NCBI GenBank assembly: GCA_963752045.1
Contig: CAVVWN010000008.1
Span: 620,001 to 684,000, forward strand
DNA length: 64,000 nt
DNA from: DATKDF01 sp963752045
GTDB lineage: Bacteria > Acidobacteriota > Vicinamibacteria > Vicinamibacterales > SCN-69-37
Direction: 5' to 3'
This document shows, piece by piece, positions 47,857 through 57,076 of this stretch. The translations under genes and the position numbers were made by a program. Each line of letters opens with the position of its first letter. The first letter of the stretch is position 1. Below the pieces are notes generated by a model. It had not been told where the DNA came from. It did not search any database and worked only from the letters and a program-made list of their open reading frames with translations.

Positions 47857-48627
47857 TTGTGGTCCAGGTCGGGCCTTCCCCGCCCGATTGACATATCGGA
47901 CCGACGGGTCCGCAATCGACTGCGGCGCCAGTTCGACAGGTTCTTTCGGGAGGCGCTGGTCGGAGCGTCCGATCAGGGTGGGGCGCTCATCGAGATTGGC
48001 TGCGCACGCTCGCCGTGGTTGGGCTACTTCGCCCGCGAGCACGGGCTCGATGTTGTCGGCCTCGACTACTCGCCCCTTGGCTGCGAGCAGTCGCGTGCGC
48101 TCCTCGACCGGGATGGCGTCGACGGTGAGATCATCCACGGGGACCTGTTCGACCCGCCCGTCCGCTGTCTTGGCCGCTTTGATTTCGTCGTGTCGTTCGG
48201 TGTGGTCGAGCATTTCGACGATACCGTCGGATGTCTGCGCGCGCTCGGCAGATTCCTGCGTCCGGGCGGCCGGATTTACACCCTGATTCCGAATTTCGCC
48301 GGGTTCATGGGGGCGGTGCAGCGCCGGCTGGATCGGGCGTTCTTCGATATGCACGTTCTGCTCGACGAGCCCGCGCTCCGGGCGGCGCATGAGGCAGCCG
48401 GTTTCAAGGTGCTTCACAGCGCCTACTTCCTCTCGTCGAATCTCGGAGTGCTGAATCACTCCACGATTGAGGCGGGAACGGTCGGCGCCCGGCTGCGCGC
48501 GGCCGTCAGGGCCGTGGGCGTCGGCCTCTCGGGATCGCTCTGGCTGATCGAGGACTCGCTGGGCGTCGAGCTTCCCGCCACGCGCCTCCTTGCGCCGTAC
48601 GCGCACGTCGTGGGTGAGTTGCCGTAG
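47857..48627 (+). CDS. Class I SAM-dependent methyltransferase, 5' end uncertain
   Basis: 256 aa from TTG. Motif I is ALIEIGCARSPWLGYFAREHG, then VVGLDYSPLGCEQS and FDFVVSFGVVEHFDDT, all classical. Upstream the same frame reads ESRYWSGLW, which looks like native protein, but has no start codon before a stop at 47821. A frame one base away begins VSRVNDRAGEQ at a GTG (47810). Removing one G near 47843 would join them as GEQYWSGLW, so a one-base insertion probably hides the true start. The target may be an O-antigen sugar. Confidence 0.75.
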   Translation: MWSRSGLPRPIDISDRRVRNRLRRQFDRFFREALVGASDQGGALIEIGCARSPWLGYFAREHGLDVVGLDYSPLGCEQSRALLDRDGVDGEIIHGDLFDPPVRCLGRFDFVVSFGVVEHFDDTVGCLRALGRFLRPGGRIYTLIPNFAGFMGAVQRRLDRAFFDMHVLLDEPALRAAHEAAGFKVLHSAYFLSSNLGVLNHSTIEAGTVGARLRAAVRAVGVGLSGSLWLIEDSLGVELPATRLLAPYAHVVGELP

Positions 48628-48642
48628 CCCGGAAGGTCCCCG

Positions 48643-49746
48643 TCAGTGCATCAGTTCGTCGATGAGGCGCTGTGTCTCCTCGACCATCCGCGTGACGTCG
48701 AATCGCTCCATCGCGCGGGCCTGCCCGGCGCGACCGAACGCCATCACCCGGGCGGGGTCGCCGGCCAGTTCGAGGATGGCGTCGCGCCACGCCTCGGACG
48801 ATCCGGGCCGAATCAGCAGGCCTGTCACGCCCGGTTCGATGGCGTCGCGATTGCCGGGCACGTCTGTCGCAATCACTGGCCTGGCCATCGCCATCGCTTC
48901 GACGACGGCGCACGGCAATCCCTCCGTCCACGAAGGTTGCACGTACACGTCGAGCTGATCGTGAAACCCGCGGACATCGTTCACCTGGCCGAGAAACGAG
49001 ATCGCGGATGAGGGCCCGAAGGAAGCGGCGAGCGCTCTGAGGCGACCTTCCAGCGAGCCGGTGCCAGCCAGGCGAAGCTGCAGCGGCAGGTCCGGCCTTG
49101 CGGCGCGGGCGGCGGCAAAGCCCCGAATCAGGGAATCGTGGTCCTTCTCCCGCGCGAGTCGTGACGCGGACCCAAACACGATGAGCGCTTCACGATGCTC
49201 GAGCGGGAGTCTGGACGGACGGAACGCTTCCAGGTCGACCGCGTTGTAGATCACGCGAATCCGGTCGGCGGGTACGGCGTAGTTCGAGACGAGATCGTCT
49301 CGCACGCTCTCGGAGACAGCGATCGTGGCGTCGCACCAGCGGCCGGTCCAGCGCTCCAGCGCCCGCCGGATCGGACCGCCCCATTGCGCCACCTGCTGCG
49401 AGGAGACCAGGACCTGCACTCCGGTCGTGCGCGCGGCCAGGCGGCCCACCAGGTGGCCATGAAAGAGGAACGTGACCAGCACGTCGACGCGTTCGCGCTG
49501 AAGCCAGCGCCGGAGCCGCTGCAGGACCGCGAGATCCCACGGTCCGGCCATTCTCAGGTCGGTCACCGTCACCGACGGCTCCCGGATCAGCCCCTGCAGG
49601 GCTCCGGACCGTCGCTGCAGGGCCACGACCGACGCGCGCGTGCCAGCCCGCGCCATGCCGCTCGCGAGGTGGGCGATGACGCGCTCGGCGCCCGAGACGT
49701 CGAGCGTCGTCGTCACGAACGCGACGTGCCGGGGGCGCGACGTCAT
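48643..49746 (-). CDS. Family 4 glycosyltransferase
   Basis: 367 aa. Opening HVAFVTTTLDVSGAERVIAHLASGM is the GT4 acceptor-side glycine motif; FGSASRLAREKDHDSLIRGF and QPSWTEGLPCAVVEAMAMARPVIATD form the donor site with the ExxxxxxxE pair. It is on the inner face of the membrane. The ATG at 49746 overlaps the stop of the Wzy-like membrane protein (ATGA). A continuous open frame with that upstream gene, 874 codons, is caused by a frameshift near 49908 and is not a fusion. Confidence 0.85.
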   Translation of the reverse strand: MTSRPRHVAFVTTTLDVSGAERVIAHLASGMARAGTRASVVALQRRSGALQGLIREPSVTVTDLRMAGPWDLAVLQRLRRWLQRERVDVLVTFLFHGHLVGRLAARTTGVQVLVSSQQVAQWGGPIRRALERWTGRWCDATIAVSESVRDDLVSNYAVPADRIRVIYNAVDLEAFRPSRLPLEHREALIVFGSASRLAREKDHDSLIRGFAAARAARPDLPLQLRLAGTGSLEGRLRALAASFGPSSAISFLGQVNDVRGFHDQLDVYVQPSWTEGLPCAVVEAMAMARPVIATDVPGNRDAIEPGVTGLLIRPGSSEAWRDAILELAGDPARVMAFGRAGQARAMERFDVTRMVEETQRLIDELMH

Positions 49747-51216
49747 GCCGTTGTTTGAGGCGACCGCGCAGGTAGCGGAGGACTGGGGGCGGCGGACACG
49801 GCGAGCACCGCCATCCACAGCGGCACGTGGGCAAGGAGACGCAGCCGAACGAGAGTCCCCAGATTGGTCACGACATAGGCCAATAACAGGGCGGTGATTG
49901 CCGAGAGGTACGAGGCAGAACGCGAGGTAGGTGCCCCGGCCGCGGAGCGCCTGGCGATGGCGATAGAGCGTCCAGGCCACACAGAGTGCCAGCACGTCCA
50001 GCACGATCGTGTCGAGATCGGTGAAGACGAGCAGTCCGCCTCCGGCGGAAATGTCCACGAGCGACAGGGCCTCGAGCGTGGTCACCGGCACGAAGATGGC
50101 CGCGAGCCCGACGGCCGTCGCGCCGAGGCGGGACCAGGTCCGTTCATCAGGCGTCAGCGCCACGTCACCAGCAGCCGCACCGCCGGACGGCAGCGCGACC
50201 AGGTTCGTGCCGCCACCGCTCAGGATGAACCCCTCGCGGGCGGCGTCGAGGGCCGCCGCTGGCAGGTTTGCGCGTTGGACAGAGTTGGGCGACGCCGGGA
50301 CGCGGTCGAGGACGGGCGCGAGCAGGCCGCCGGTCAAGGTGTTGACGGTGTTGCGCGCGAGACGTCCGTACGGCTCGTAGTAGACTCCCGCGCCGGTCTG
50401 GAATCCCCACCATCCGCCAAGCACGACCAGTCCTGCTATGGCAGCGTACCTCCAGCCGCGCCGGCGAGGCTCTTTCGCCGCGGCAACGAGCGCCACCAGG
50501 CCGAGCGTTCCCAGCACCAGTGCCGCATGGTACGCGCGGACGCCGCCGATCAATCCGATCGCGAGGATGAAGAGTCCCGCGCTCGCACCGAGGCCAGGCC
50601 ACGAACGCGCCGGCCCAGGCTCCATTCTTCGCAGCAGTTCACGAACACCCCACGTGGCGGCGACGATGAGCGTCGCGAAGAACGTGTCTTTCAATACCTG
50701 CGTTCCGCAGAAGACGAGCATCGGCGTGAACGACAGGCCGATGATGGGCCAGGCGGCGGCCCGGTCGGGCACCGCCCCGTCAGGTCCGGCGGCCGCCGAT
50801 ATCCAGGCGCAGGCCGCCAGGTAGCACACGAAGTTGAAGAGCAGCGGCGTTGCCGGATGGACGCCAAGGCCATCCATCAAGGCGGCGATGGCGATGACGA
50901 ACGTCGGTGACGGACTTCCCGCGGGAATCACGTCCAGCCCGTCGGCGGCGGCCTGTGCGGCCAAGTCGTAGGACATGCGGGCATCCGGCGCGAGATTCCA
51001 GAACCCGTCTCCCGTGTGCATCCCGCGCAGTACGGGAGCATCCAACCAGGAAACGGCGAACAGGAGCCCGGCCGAAAGCGCGTGCAGCACGGCACCTGCC
51101 AGTACGAGGCCGGCAAGGAGCCTCGAGCGCCGGCGGATACTCCTCAGCATCAGGACCATCGCGACGGCAATCGCGCCAGCGAGGGCGATCTGCATGAATA
51201 GGGCGAGGACGGGCAT
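49743..51216 (-). CDS. Wzy-like polytopic membrane protein, frameshifted once
   Basis: About 490 aa when joined, from ATG 51216. About eleven transmembrane helices with a long periplasmic loop (about 280-390, including YYEPYGRLARNTVNTLTGGL). The pattern resembles O-antigen/exopolysaccharide polymerases or EpsG-like proteins; these families have little conserved sequence. The frame changes near 49908: RGTYLAFCLV is followed in the next frame by LSAITALLLAYVVTNLGTL and the stop at 49743. It overlaps the GT4 gene. It could polymerise the glycan flipped by the Wzx-like protein at 45571. Confidence 0.62.
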
Positions 51217-51247
51217 CGAGAAGTCGGTGGTCAGTATAAGCCGGCCT

Positions 51248-53152
51248 TCATGACGCCACGGGCGCACGGCCGGGGCGCCGATCCACGAACGTCTGATGCC
51301 ACAGCTCGAACATGAGCAGGTTCCAGAGCTGGGCGTGCCAGGCGCGGGTGCCCGCTAGGTGCTCCGAGAGCAGGCGCGCGATTGCTTCATGGCGGAAGTA
51401 GCCGCGCTGCCGCGAAGCCTGGCCGAGGAGCACGTCATGCGCGAGATCGCGGAGCTCGTGCCGGAACCACACGTCGATAGGCACGCCGAATCCCTGCTTG
51501 GGCCGGTCGATCACCGACGCGGGCAGCAGCGTGCGGGCCAGCTGGCGCAACAGGTACTTCTGCGTCCGGCCGCGCAGTTTGAGGTCGACGGGCAGCGTTG
51601 CGGCAAACTCCATCAGCTCGTGGTCGAGGAACGGCGATCGTGCCTCGAGCCCGTGCGCCATCGTCGCGATGTCCACCTTCACGAGCAGGTCGTCCGGAAG
51701 GTACGTGTGTACGTCGACATCGAGTGTGGCGTCGACGAAGTCCGGTGCGTCCGAACTCCGGAACCAGCCTTCGAGCAACGCCTCGGAGTCGGTTCCGGCC
51801 GCGGCCAGAAAGTCCGGCGTGCAGAGCGAACGTTTCATTCCGGCATCGAAGTGCAGCATCCACGTTGCATAGCGCCGCTCGCGCGCGAGTGGCACGCCCT
51901 CGAGGAACCGTCGCAGGCGCCTTGCTGCCGGCCATTCGGATCGATCCGGCAAGTGCCGCGCGAGGGCGCCGGCCGCCGCGCGCACCGCCATGGGCAGCCG
52001 ATCGAGCCGCGCGGCAATCACGTTCGCGCGATGGCGATCGTAGCCGGCGAAGTTCTCATCTCCCGCATCCCCCGTCAGCGCGACGGTCACCGATCGCCGC
52101 GTCAGCTCGGCCAGGTAGTAGGTCGGCACGGCCGACGAGTCGGCATATGGCTCGTTGTAGTGCCAGACGAGCTTCGGTAGCAGTTCGACCGCATCGGGTG
52201 TGACGACGAATTCCTCGTGGTCGGTCTCGAACCGCTCGGCGACCGCGCGCGCAAACGGCAGCTCGTTGTAACGGGCCTCCCGGAACCCGATCGAGAAGGT
52301 CTTGACCCGCGCGCCCGCCACCTGTGCCATGAGCGCGACGACGACGCTCGAGTCGATACCGCCGCTGAGGAACGCGCCCAGCGGCACGTCGGAAATCAAC
52401 CGCAACCGCACGGCCTCGGCCAACCGGCTGCGCAGCTCTTCGAGCGCCTCCTGTTCGTCGATCCTGCGTTTGGGCGTGTACCTCAGGCGCCAGTAGCGTT
52501 CGGTCGACAGGTTGCCGTCCCGAACGACGAGATGGTGCCCGGGTTCGAGCCGCTGGACACCGGCGAACGCCGACAGGGGGGCGGGTACGTACTGGAAGGA
52601 GAGGTAGTGCAGCAGCGCCGGCCGGTGCGGTTCGGGGACGAAGCTCCGCTCCGCCAGAAAGGACTTGGGCTCCGAGGCGAAGACCAAGCCATCGCGGTCG
52701 ACCCGGTAGTAGAGCGGCTTCTTGCCAAGCCGGTCGCGCGCCAGCAGCAGGGACCGGTCGCGCGCGTCCCAAATCGCCAGGGCGAACATGCCCCGCAGCC
52801 GCGGGAGGCATTCGCCTCGCCACTTTCGATAGGCGGCCAGGATGACTTCGGTGTCGGTCGCTGTCCGGAACCGGTAGCCGTACCCTTCAAGCTCGGCGCG
52901 CAGGGTAAGGAAGTTGTAGATCTCTCCGTTGAACGAGATCCACAGCCCGTTGCCGTCGGTCATTGGCTGCCGGCCAGCGTCGGACGTGTCGATGACCGCC
53001 AGCCGCCGATGCCCGAGGCCAATCGCCCCGTCGGTGTACACGCCGGATCCGTCCGGCCCCCGGTGCGCGATCAGGTCGCACATCGATGCCACCGTTACGG
53101 CGTCGACGGGCGCGCCCGAATGGAAGTTGAACCGACCAGCGATGCCGCACAT
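51248..53152 (-). CDS. asnB: Asparagine synthase (glutamine-hydrolysing)
   Basis: 634 aa from ATG 53152. Class II glutaminase with nucleophile Cys2 (MCGIAGRF), RGPDGSGVY, FNGEIYNF and GTATDTE-like TATDTEVILAAYR. The synthetase domain has the ATP pyrophosphatase motif LGAFLSGGIDSSVVVALMA, the FDYN-like tract GDAGDENFAGYDR, and LEARSPFLDHELMEFAATLP. In polysaccharide clusters AsnB homologues often amidate uronic acids or amino-acid substituents of the glycan rather than making asparagine. It is flanked by the Wzy-like gene and a divergent GT4 gene. Confidence 0.9.
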   Translation of the reverse strand: MCGIAGRFNFHSGAPVDAVTVASMCDLIAHRGPDGSGVYTDGAIGLGHRRLAVIDTSDAGRQPMTDGNGLWISFNGEIYNFLTLRAELEGYGYRFRTATDTEVILAAYRKWRGECLPRLRGMFALAIWDARDRSLLLARDRLGKKPLYYRVDRDGLVFASEPKSFLAERSFVPEPHRPALLHYLSFQYVPAPLSAFAGVQRLEPGHHLVVRDGNLSTERYWRLRYTPKRRIDEQEALEELRSRLAEAVRLRLISDVPLGAFLSGGIDSSVVVALMAQVAGARVKTFSIGFREARYNELPFARAVAERFETDHEEFVVTPDAVELLPKLVWHYNEPYADSSAVPTYYLAELTRRSVTVALTGDAGDENFAGYDRHRANVIAARLDRLPMAVRAAAGALARHLPDRSEWPAARRLRRFLEGVPLARERRYATWMLHFDAGMKRSLCTPDFLAAAGTDSEALLEGWFRSSDAPDFVDATLDVDVHTYLPDDLLVKVDIATMAHGLEARSPFLDHELMEFAATLPVDLKLRGRTQKYLLRQLARTLLPASVIDRPKQGFGVPIDVWFRHELRDLAHDVLLGQASRQRGYFRHEAIARLLSEHLAGTRAWHAQLWNLLMFELWHQTFVDRRPGRAPVAS

Positions 53153-53330
53153 GTCGGCTACCAGGCTTGCACGCAAACGATTATGACGCAGGGCCCTGGT
53201 ACGATCTCACGCATGCTGCCATAATCGCAGGCATGCGGCAGCCCGAGTACATCGGTTCCCGGGAACGGCCGGTGTTCTCGCACGCGATCGGGTGGCGGTT
53301 GAGTTCGGGCGCAGGCGGCCAAGAAGCGGC

Positions 53331-54497
53331 ATGAAGATCCGCGTCCTGCGCATCATCGCCAGGCTGAACATCGGCGGCCCGGCCATTCATGCCACGCTGC
53401 TCACGCACGGGCTCGATCCCAGTCGCTACGAGAGCCGCCTCGTCACCGGCACGGAAGACGAGGCCGAAGGCAACTACCTCGCGCTCCACGGCCGTGCGAT
53501 TGACGGGATCTCGGAGGTGCCGGCACTCGGCCGCGAGATCGACCCGATCCGCGACTGGCGCGCCTTCGGCGAGCTCGTGCGCCTGATGCGCGAGTTCAGG
53601 CCCCACATCGTGCACACCCACACGGCCAAGGCGGGGTTGCTCGGCCGGCTCGCCGCACGGCGCGCCCGGGTTCCGATTGTCGTGCACACGTTTCACGGCC
53701 ACGTCTTTCACGGGTATTTCTCGCCAGCCAGGACGGCGCTGTTCGCGGGGCTCGAGCGCCGGCTCGCGAAACACACGACCAGGCTCGTGACGGTGAGCGA
53801 TTCAGTGCGTGACGAGATCCTGTCGCGCCGGATCGGGCGCCTCGACCAGTTCGAAATCGTCCGGCTCGGTCTCGACCTGGACCCGTTTGCGACCTGCGAG
53901 CGGCGCGCAGGAGAGCTCAAGGGAGAGCTGGGCCTTGCGCCGGGCACCCAGACCGTCGCCATCGTCGCGCGGCTCGTGCCGATAAAAGCCCACGAGGTCT
54001 TCTTCGACATGGCCGAGCGGCTGGCCGCGCGATTCCCGGACCTCGTCTTTCTCGTTGTCGGCGGCGGCGAGCGCAGAGCCGCCCTTGAGGCCGACGTCCG
54101 CGCACGCGGCCTCTCCGGTCGAGTCCGTTTCCTCGGGTGGCGCGCGGATCTCGACCGCATCTACGCCGACGCAGACGTCGTGACGCTCACGTCCCGCAAC
54201 GAGGGATCGCCCGTCGCCTTGATCGAGGCCATGGCAGCCGGACGGCCCGTCGTGGCCACCCGGGTGGGCGGTGTGGCCGAACTCGTGGGCGACGCGGGGG
54301 TGCTGGCCGACGCGGGCGACGCCGAGGGGCTTTCGGCCGGCGTCGCCGGCCTCCTCGAGAATCCTGGCCGGGCACGCCAGTTGGGACTGGCGGGAAGAGC
54401 CCGGGTGCTGCCACACTATGGACACCCCCGGCTCGTTTCCGACATCGATGCTCTCTACCAGCGCTTGATTCGAGAAGCTGGCCTGGAGGTGGAGTGA
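53331..54497 (+). CDS. Family 4 glycosyltransferase
   Basis: 388 aa. RVLRIIARLNIGGPAIHATLLTHGL opening; HTHTAKAGLLGRLAARRARVP; VHTFHGHVFHGYFS; donor site IVARLVPIKAHEVFFDMAE and SRNEGSPVALIEAMAAGRPVVAT. The HGHVFHGYFS motif occurs in GT4 enzymes of capsule/exopolysaccharide loci. Its stop overlaps the GTG of the WecA-like fusion gene, so this transferase may add the second sugar to the lipid-linked primer made by that protein. Confidence 0.85.
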   Translation: MKIRVLRIIARLNIGGPAIHATLLTHGLDPSRYESRLVTGTEDEAEGNYLALHGRAIDGISEVPALGREIDPIRDWRAFGELVRLMREFRPHIVHTHTAKAGLLGRLAARRARVPIVVHTFHGHVFHGYFSPARTALFAGLERRLAKHTTRLVTVSDSVRDEILSRRIGRLDQFEIVRLGLDLDPFATCERRAGELKGELGLAPGTQTVAIVARLVPIKAHEVFFDMAERLAARFPDLVFLVVGGGERRAALEADVRARGLSGRVRFLGWRADLDRIYADADVVTLTSRNEGSPVALIEAMAAGRPVVATRVGGVAELVGDAGVLADAGDAEGLSAGVAGLLENPGRARQLGLAGRARVLPHYGHPRLVSDIDALYQRLIREAGLEVE

Positions 54498-56293
54498 CCA
54501 CGGTTCTCGTCCTGCCGGCCGTCCTGGCGTTCAGCCTGTCGGCCCTCTTCACGTTTTTCTGCCGCGAGATCGCTTTGCGCACGGGTATCGTCGCGCTGCC
54601 TGCAGCAGATCGCTGGAGCACCTCGCCGGCCGCGCTCCTTGGTGGGCCGGCCATCGTCGCCGCGACGGCGCTGACGCTCGGCATGGTCGACGCGCTGCCG
54701 TTGCAGGTCTGGATCCTGCTCGCGGGCGCCACGACCATGTCTGCGGTCGGCCTGATCGACGACCTCCGGCCCATCGGACCGGCCGCCAAGCTCACCGCGC
54801 AGCTCGTGGCGGCCGCAGCCGTGACGGGTGCCGGACTGCGATTCCCCCTGACCGGCATCGCCTTGCTGGACACGCTCGTGACGATGGTCTGGATCGTCGG
54901 GCTGACCAATGCCTTCAACCTGCTCGACAACATGGACGGGCTGGCGGCCGGCACGGCTGCCATTGCGGGCGCGGTGAAAGCGGCGCTGTTCCTGCTCGAC
55001 GGCAGCCCGGCTGGTGCCGCCGCCGCCGCGGTGTTTTCGGCGGCGTGCCTCGGATTCCTCGTCCACAACCTGGTTCCCAGGCGGATCTTCATGGGGGACT
55101 CAGGCAGTCTGTTTCTCGGGTTCTTCGTCGCGGGCCTCAGCACGGTGGGCACGGTGCCAGGCTCACGTGTGACGGTGTCGGTGTTGATCGTGCCCGTCGT
55201 GGTGATGCTCGTGCCGATCTTCGACACCGTGCTCGTGACGGCTGCCCGGCTCCTGACCGGCCGCCGCGTGTCGCAGGGCGGGCGCGACCATGCCTCGCAC
55301 CGGCTGGTCATGGCCGGCCTCAGCGAGCGCGGTGCGGTGTTCACGCTCTACGCCCTCGCGGCCGTCTCCGGTGCGGCCGCCATCGCGACTCGTGGTCTGG
55401 GCCTGTACGCAGGCCTGGTCCTTCTGCTCGCGCTGGCCCTGGCGATGTTGATTCTGGGCGTCAGTCTGGCGCGGATCGCGGTCTACAAGAAGGACGATTC
55501 GGGACGGGCCGGGCTGCGCATCCCGGAACTGCCCGGGGCGGCCTACTATCGTCACGCGGCAAACGCCGGTATCAACGCCACGCTCATCTTCGTCGCCTAC
55601 TATGCCGCGCAGGCGTTCAGGCATGGCGCCGAGGCGCCGCTGGGATCGGTCGCCTTCATTCAGGCCCTGCCGATCGTCTTCGGCGCGAAGATGCTGGCTT
55701 TGGGGATGTTCGGCACGTACCGCAGCGTGTGGCGCTACACCGATTCGCGCGATCTGTTCGCCCTCGCGCTTGCCAGCACGGTCGGCTCGGCGCTCGCCGT
55801 GCTCGTCGTGCTGTTCGCATTCGGATTCGAGGGCTACTCGCGATCGGTGTTCGTGCTCGACTGGATCCTGTTCACGGCCCTCATCGCGGCTTCACGCCTC
55901 TCCCTGCGCGCCCTGTCCGAGATGCTCAGACCGGCTGCCCACGGGGGCATCCGCGTTCTCATCTATGGGGCGGGCGATGCGGGTGTCTCGCTTCTGCAGG
56001 AGATCCGGCGCAACGCGCGGCACGGTCGCACCGTCGTCGGCTTCCTCGACGACGACCGGCTGAAAGCCCGCACGCGCATTCAGGGACTGCCGGTGCTGGG
56101 CGGCCTCGATGACCTCGCTCGCGCGATCAGCCAGACGACGGCGCAGGAGGTGGTCGTCGCCATGGGCACGGCCACCGACGAGCAGATGGCGCTCGTTGGC
56201 AGCATCTGCGCCGAGATGGGTGTCGTGATGAGCCGGTTCGACGTCGCGCTGTCCGCGTCGATCGTCGACGCGAGGCTGGACCGCGTCACCTGA
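54494..56293 (+). CDS. WecA-type polyprenyl-phosphate GlcNAc/HexNAc-1-P transferase fused to a FlaA1-like membrane/nucleotide-binding half
   Basis: 599 aa from GTG. Residues 1-320 are a MraY/WecA transferase with about ten helices: VGLIDDLRPIGPAAKL, FNLLDNMDGLAAGTAA (Mg site), RRIFMGDSGSLFLGFF and GRDHASHRLV. From about 350 a second module has four helices (ALPIVFGAKMLALGMFGTYRSVWRY) and a Rossmann segment LIYGAGDAGVSLLQEI then GRTVVGFLDDD, as in the N-terminal half of FlaA1/WbpM dehydratases. The catalytic SDR domain of those enzymes is absent; the protein ends at DARLDRVT. The transferase starts glycan synthesis on undecaprenyl phosphate. The role of the second half is unknown. Confidence 0.82.
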   Translation: MTTVLVLPAVLAFSLSALFTFFCREIALRTGIVALPAADRWSTSPAALLGGPAIVAATALTLGMVDALPLQVWILLAGATTMSAVGLIDDLRPIGPAAKLTAQLVAAAAVTGAGLRFPLTGIALLDTLVTMVWIVGLTNAFNLLDNMDGLAAGTAAIAGAVKAALFLLDGSPAGAAAAAVFSAACLGFLVHNLVPRRIFMGDSGSLFLGFFVAGLSTVGTVPGSRVTVSVLIVPVVVMLVPIFDTVLVTAARLLTGRRVSQGGRDHASHRLVMAGLSERGAVFTLYALAAVSGAAAIATRGLGLYAGLVLLLALALAMLILGVSLARIAVYKKDDSGRAGLRIPELPGAAYYRHAANAGINATLIFVAYYAAQAFRHGAEAPLGSVAFIQALPIVFGAKMLALGMFGTYRSVWRYTDSRDLFALALASTVGSALAVLVVLFAFGFEGYSRSVFVLDWILFTALIAASRLSLRALSEMLRPAAHGGIRVLIYGAGDAGVSLLQEIRRNARHGRTVVGFLDDDRLKARTRIQGLPVLGGLDDLARAISQTTAQEVVVAMGTATDEQMALVGSICAEMGVVMSRFDVALSASIVDARLDRVT

Positions 56294-56353
56294 TGTCTCG
56301 TTTCGTGGCAGCACGCCGCGCTGCCGGTCCGCGGTCGGCTCGCGAGCCCGGGC

Positions 56354-56635
56354 TCACTCGAGTCCGTGATTCCGGAAGATGGCGCCGATCTCGTCGAGTG
56401 TGAACTTGTTGAGCGCCACGATACGGGCGCTCGCGCGAAACTGCGGAGGCAGGATGTGCCGCGCCTCGTCCTTGTCGGCCACGTCGACCACGAGCCAGGC
56501 CTTGTGCTGGCCGTCGTGGCATCCCCAGTCGGCATTCGACAGAAAGTGCGAGCCGGTCTTGAGGAAGGTGTCGACCACGCGGGCGCACCCGGCCACGTCG
56601 GCGTCGTGCGGAACCTCGATCAGGAATCTGGCCAT
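56354..56635 (-). CDS. Small ferredoxin-like fold protein of unknown function
   Basis: 93 aa. Opening MARFLIEVPHDADVAGCARV and the strands KAWLVVDVADKDEARHIL and ASARIVALNKFTLDEI suggest an alpha-beta sandwich related to small DUF/Dabb-like proteins. No catalytic motif is clear; Cys17, Cys39 and His residues are present. It ends convergently 60 bp from the WecA-fusion gene and starts 48 bp from the tRNA-Asp 3' end. Coding status is supported by codon bias; function is not assigned. Confidence 0.6.
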   Translation of the reverse strand: MARFLIEVPHDADVAGCARVVDTFLKTGSHFLSNADWGCHDGQHKAWLVVDVADKDEARHILPPQFRASARIVALNKFTLDEIGAIFRNHGLE

Positions 56636-56683
56636 GCGTCCCAGTCTGGACCAGACGGGTGGGCGGCGGCAAGCGGTTGAAAA

Positions 56684-56760
56684 TGGCGGGGCCGACGAGA
56701 CTCGAACTCGCGACCTCTGGCGTGACAGGCCAGCGTTCTAACCAACTGAACTACGACCCC
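56684..56760 (-). tRNA. tRNA-Asp (GTC)
   Basis: 77 nt with encoded CCA. Acceptor GGGGTCG/CGGCCCC with one G-T pair; D arm GTTCAGTTGGTTAGAAC; anticodon arm CTGGC-CTGTCAC-GCCAG gives GTC; T arm GCGAG-TTCGAGT-CTCGT. The discriminator is G as usual for tRNA-Asp. Confidence 0.97.
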
Positions 56761-56769
56761 GCAAAGCAG

Positions 56770-56895
56770 TAATCAGCGAATTAGCGAATTAGCGAATGGA
56801 GTGAATCAGGTGAACAACTGGGTTGAATGCGCAGTCGGCATTCGCTCATTCGCCAGATTCGCTCATTCGCTCATTCGCTCATTTACTCATTCGAA
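56770..56895. repeat. Octamer-type tandem repeats between tRNA-Val and tRNA-Asp
   Basis: At 56771-56797 the unit TTAGCGAA is repeated, and at 56838-56894 the inverse unit CATTCGCT/ATTCGCTC occurs about six times with variants (CCAGATTCGC, ATTTACTC). The two sets are inverted relative to each other and flank about 40 bp. The spacer contains no gene. These arrays are AT-richer than the genome and look like slippage-prone micro/minisatellites. Confidence 0.7.
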
Positions 56896-56908
56896 ACCGC
56901 TCGCCAAG

Positions 56909-56983
56909 TGGTGGGCGGTACAGGATTCGAACCTGTGACAGCCGGCGTGTAAGGCCGGTGCTCTACCACTGAGCTAACCGCCC
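56909..56983 (-). tRNA. tRNA-Val (TAC)
   Basis: 75 nt with encoded CCA. Acceptor GGGCGGT/ACCGCCC; D arm GCTCAGTGGTAGAGC; anticodon arm CCGGC-CTTACAC-GCCGG gives TAC; T arm ACAGG-TTCGAAT-CCTGT. It precedes tRNA-Asp on the same strand and is probably co-transcribed with it. Confidence 0.97.
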
Positions 56984-57076
56984 CGACCGGCAACACGCGA
57001 TTATGGCACCGCCGCCGGTACCCGTGCAACCGACCGGGGCGGCCTGCTTCCTCTTTGCTAGCATGGGGCTGACGTC

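Noticed and set aside
48643..51267. 874-codon membrane protein-glycosyltransferase fusion
   Set aside because: A frameshift near 49908 hides the membrane protein's stop at 49743, which overlaps the GT4 start by ATGA.
56770..56895. CRISPR array
   Set aside because: Units are about 8-10 bp, contiguous, without spacers of constant length, and no cas gene is present.
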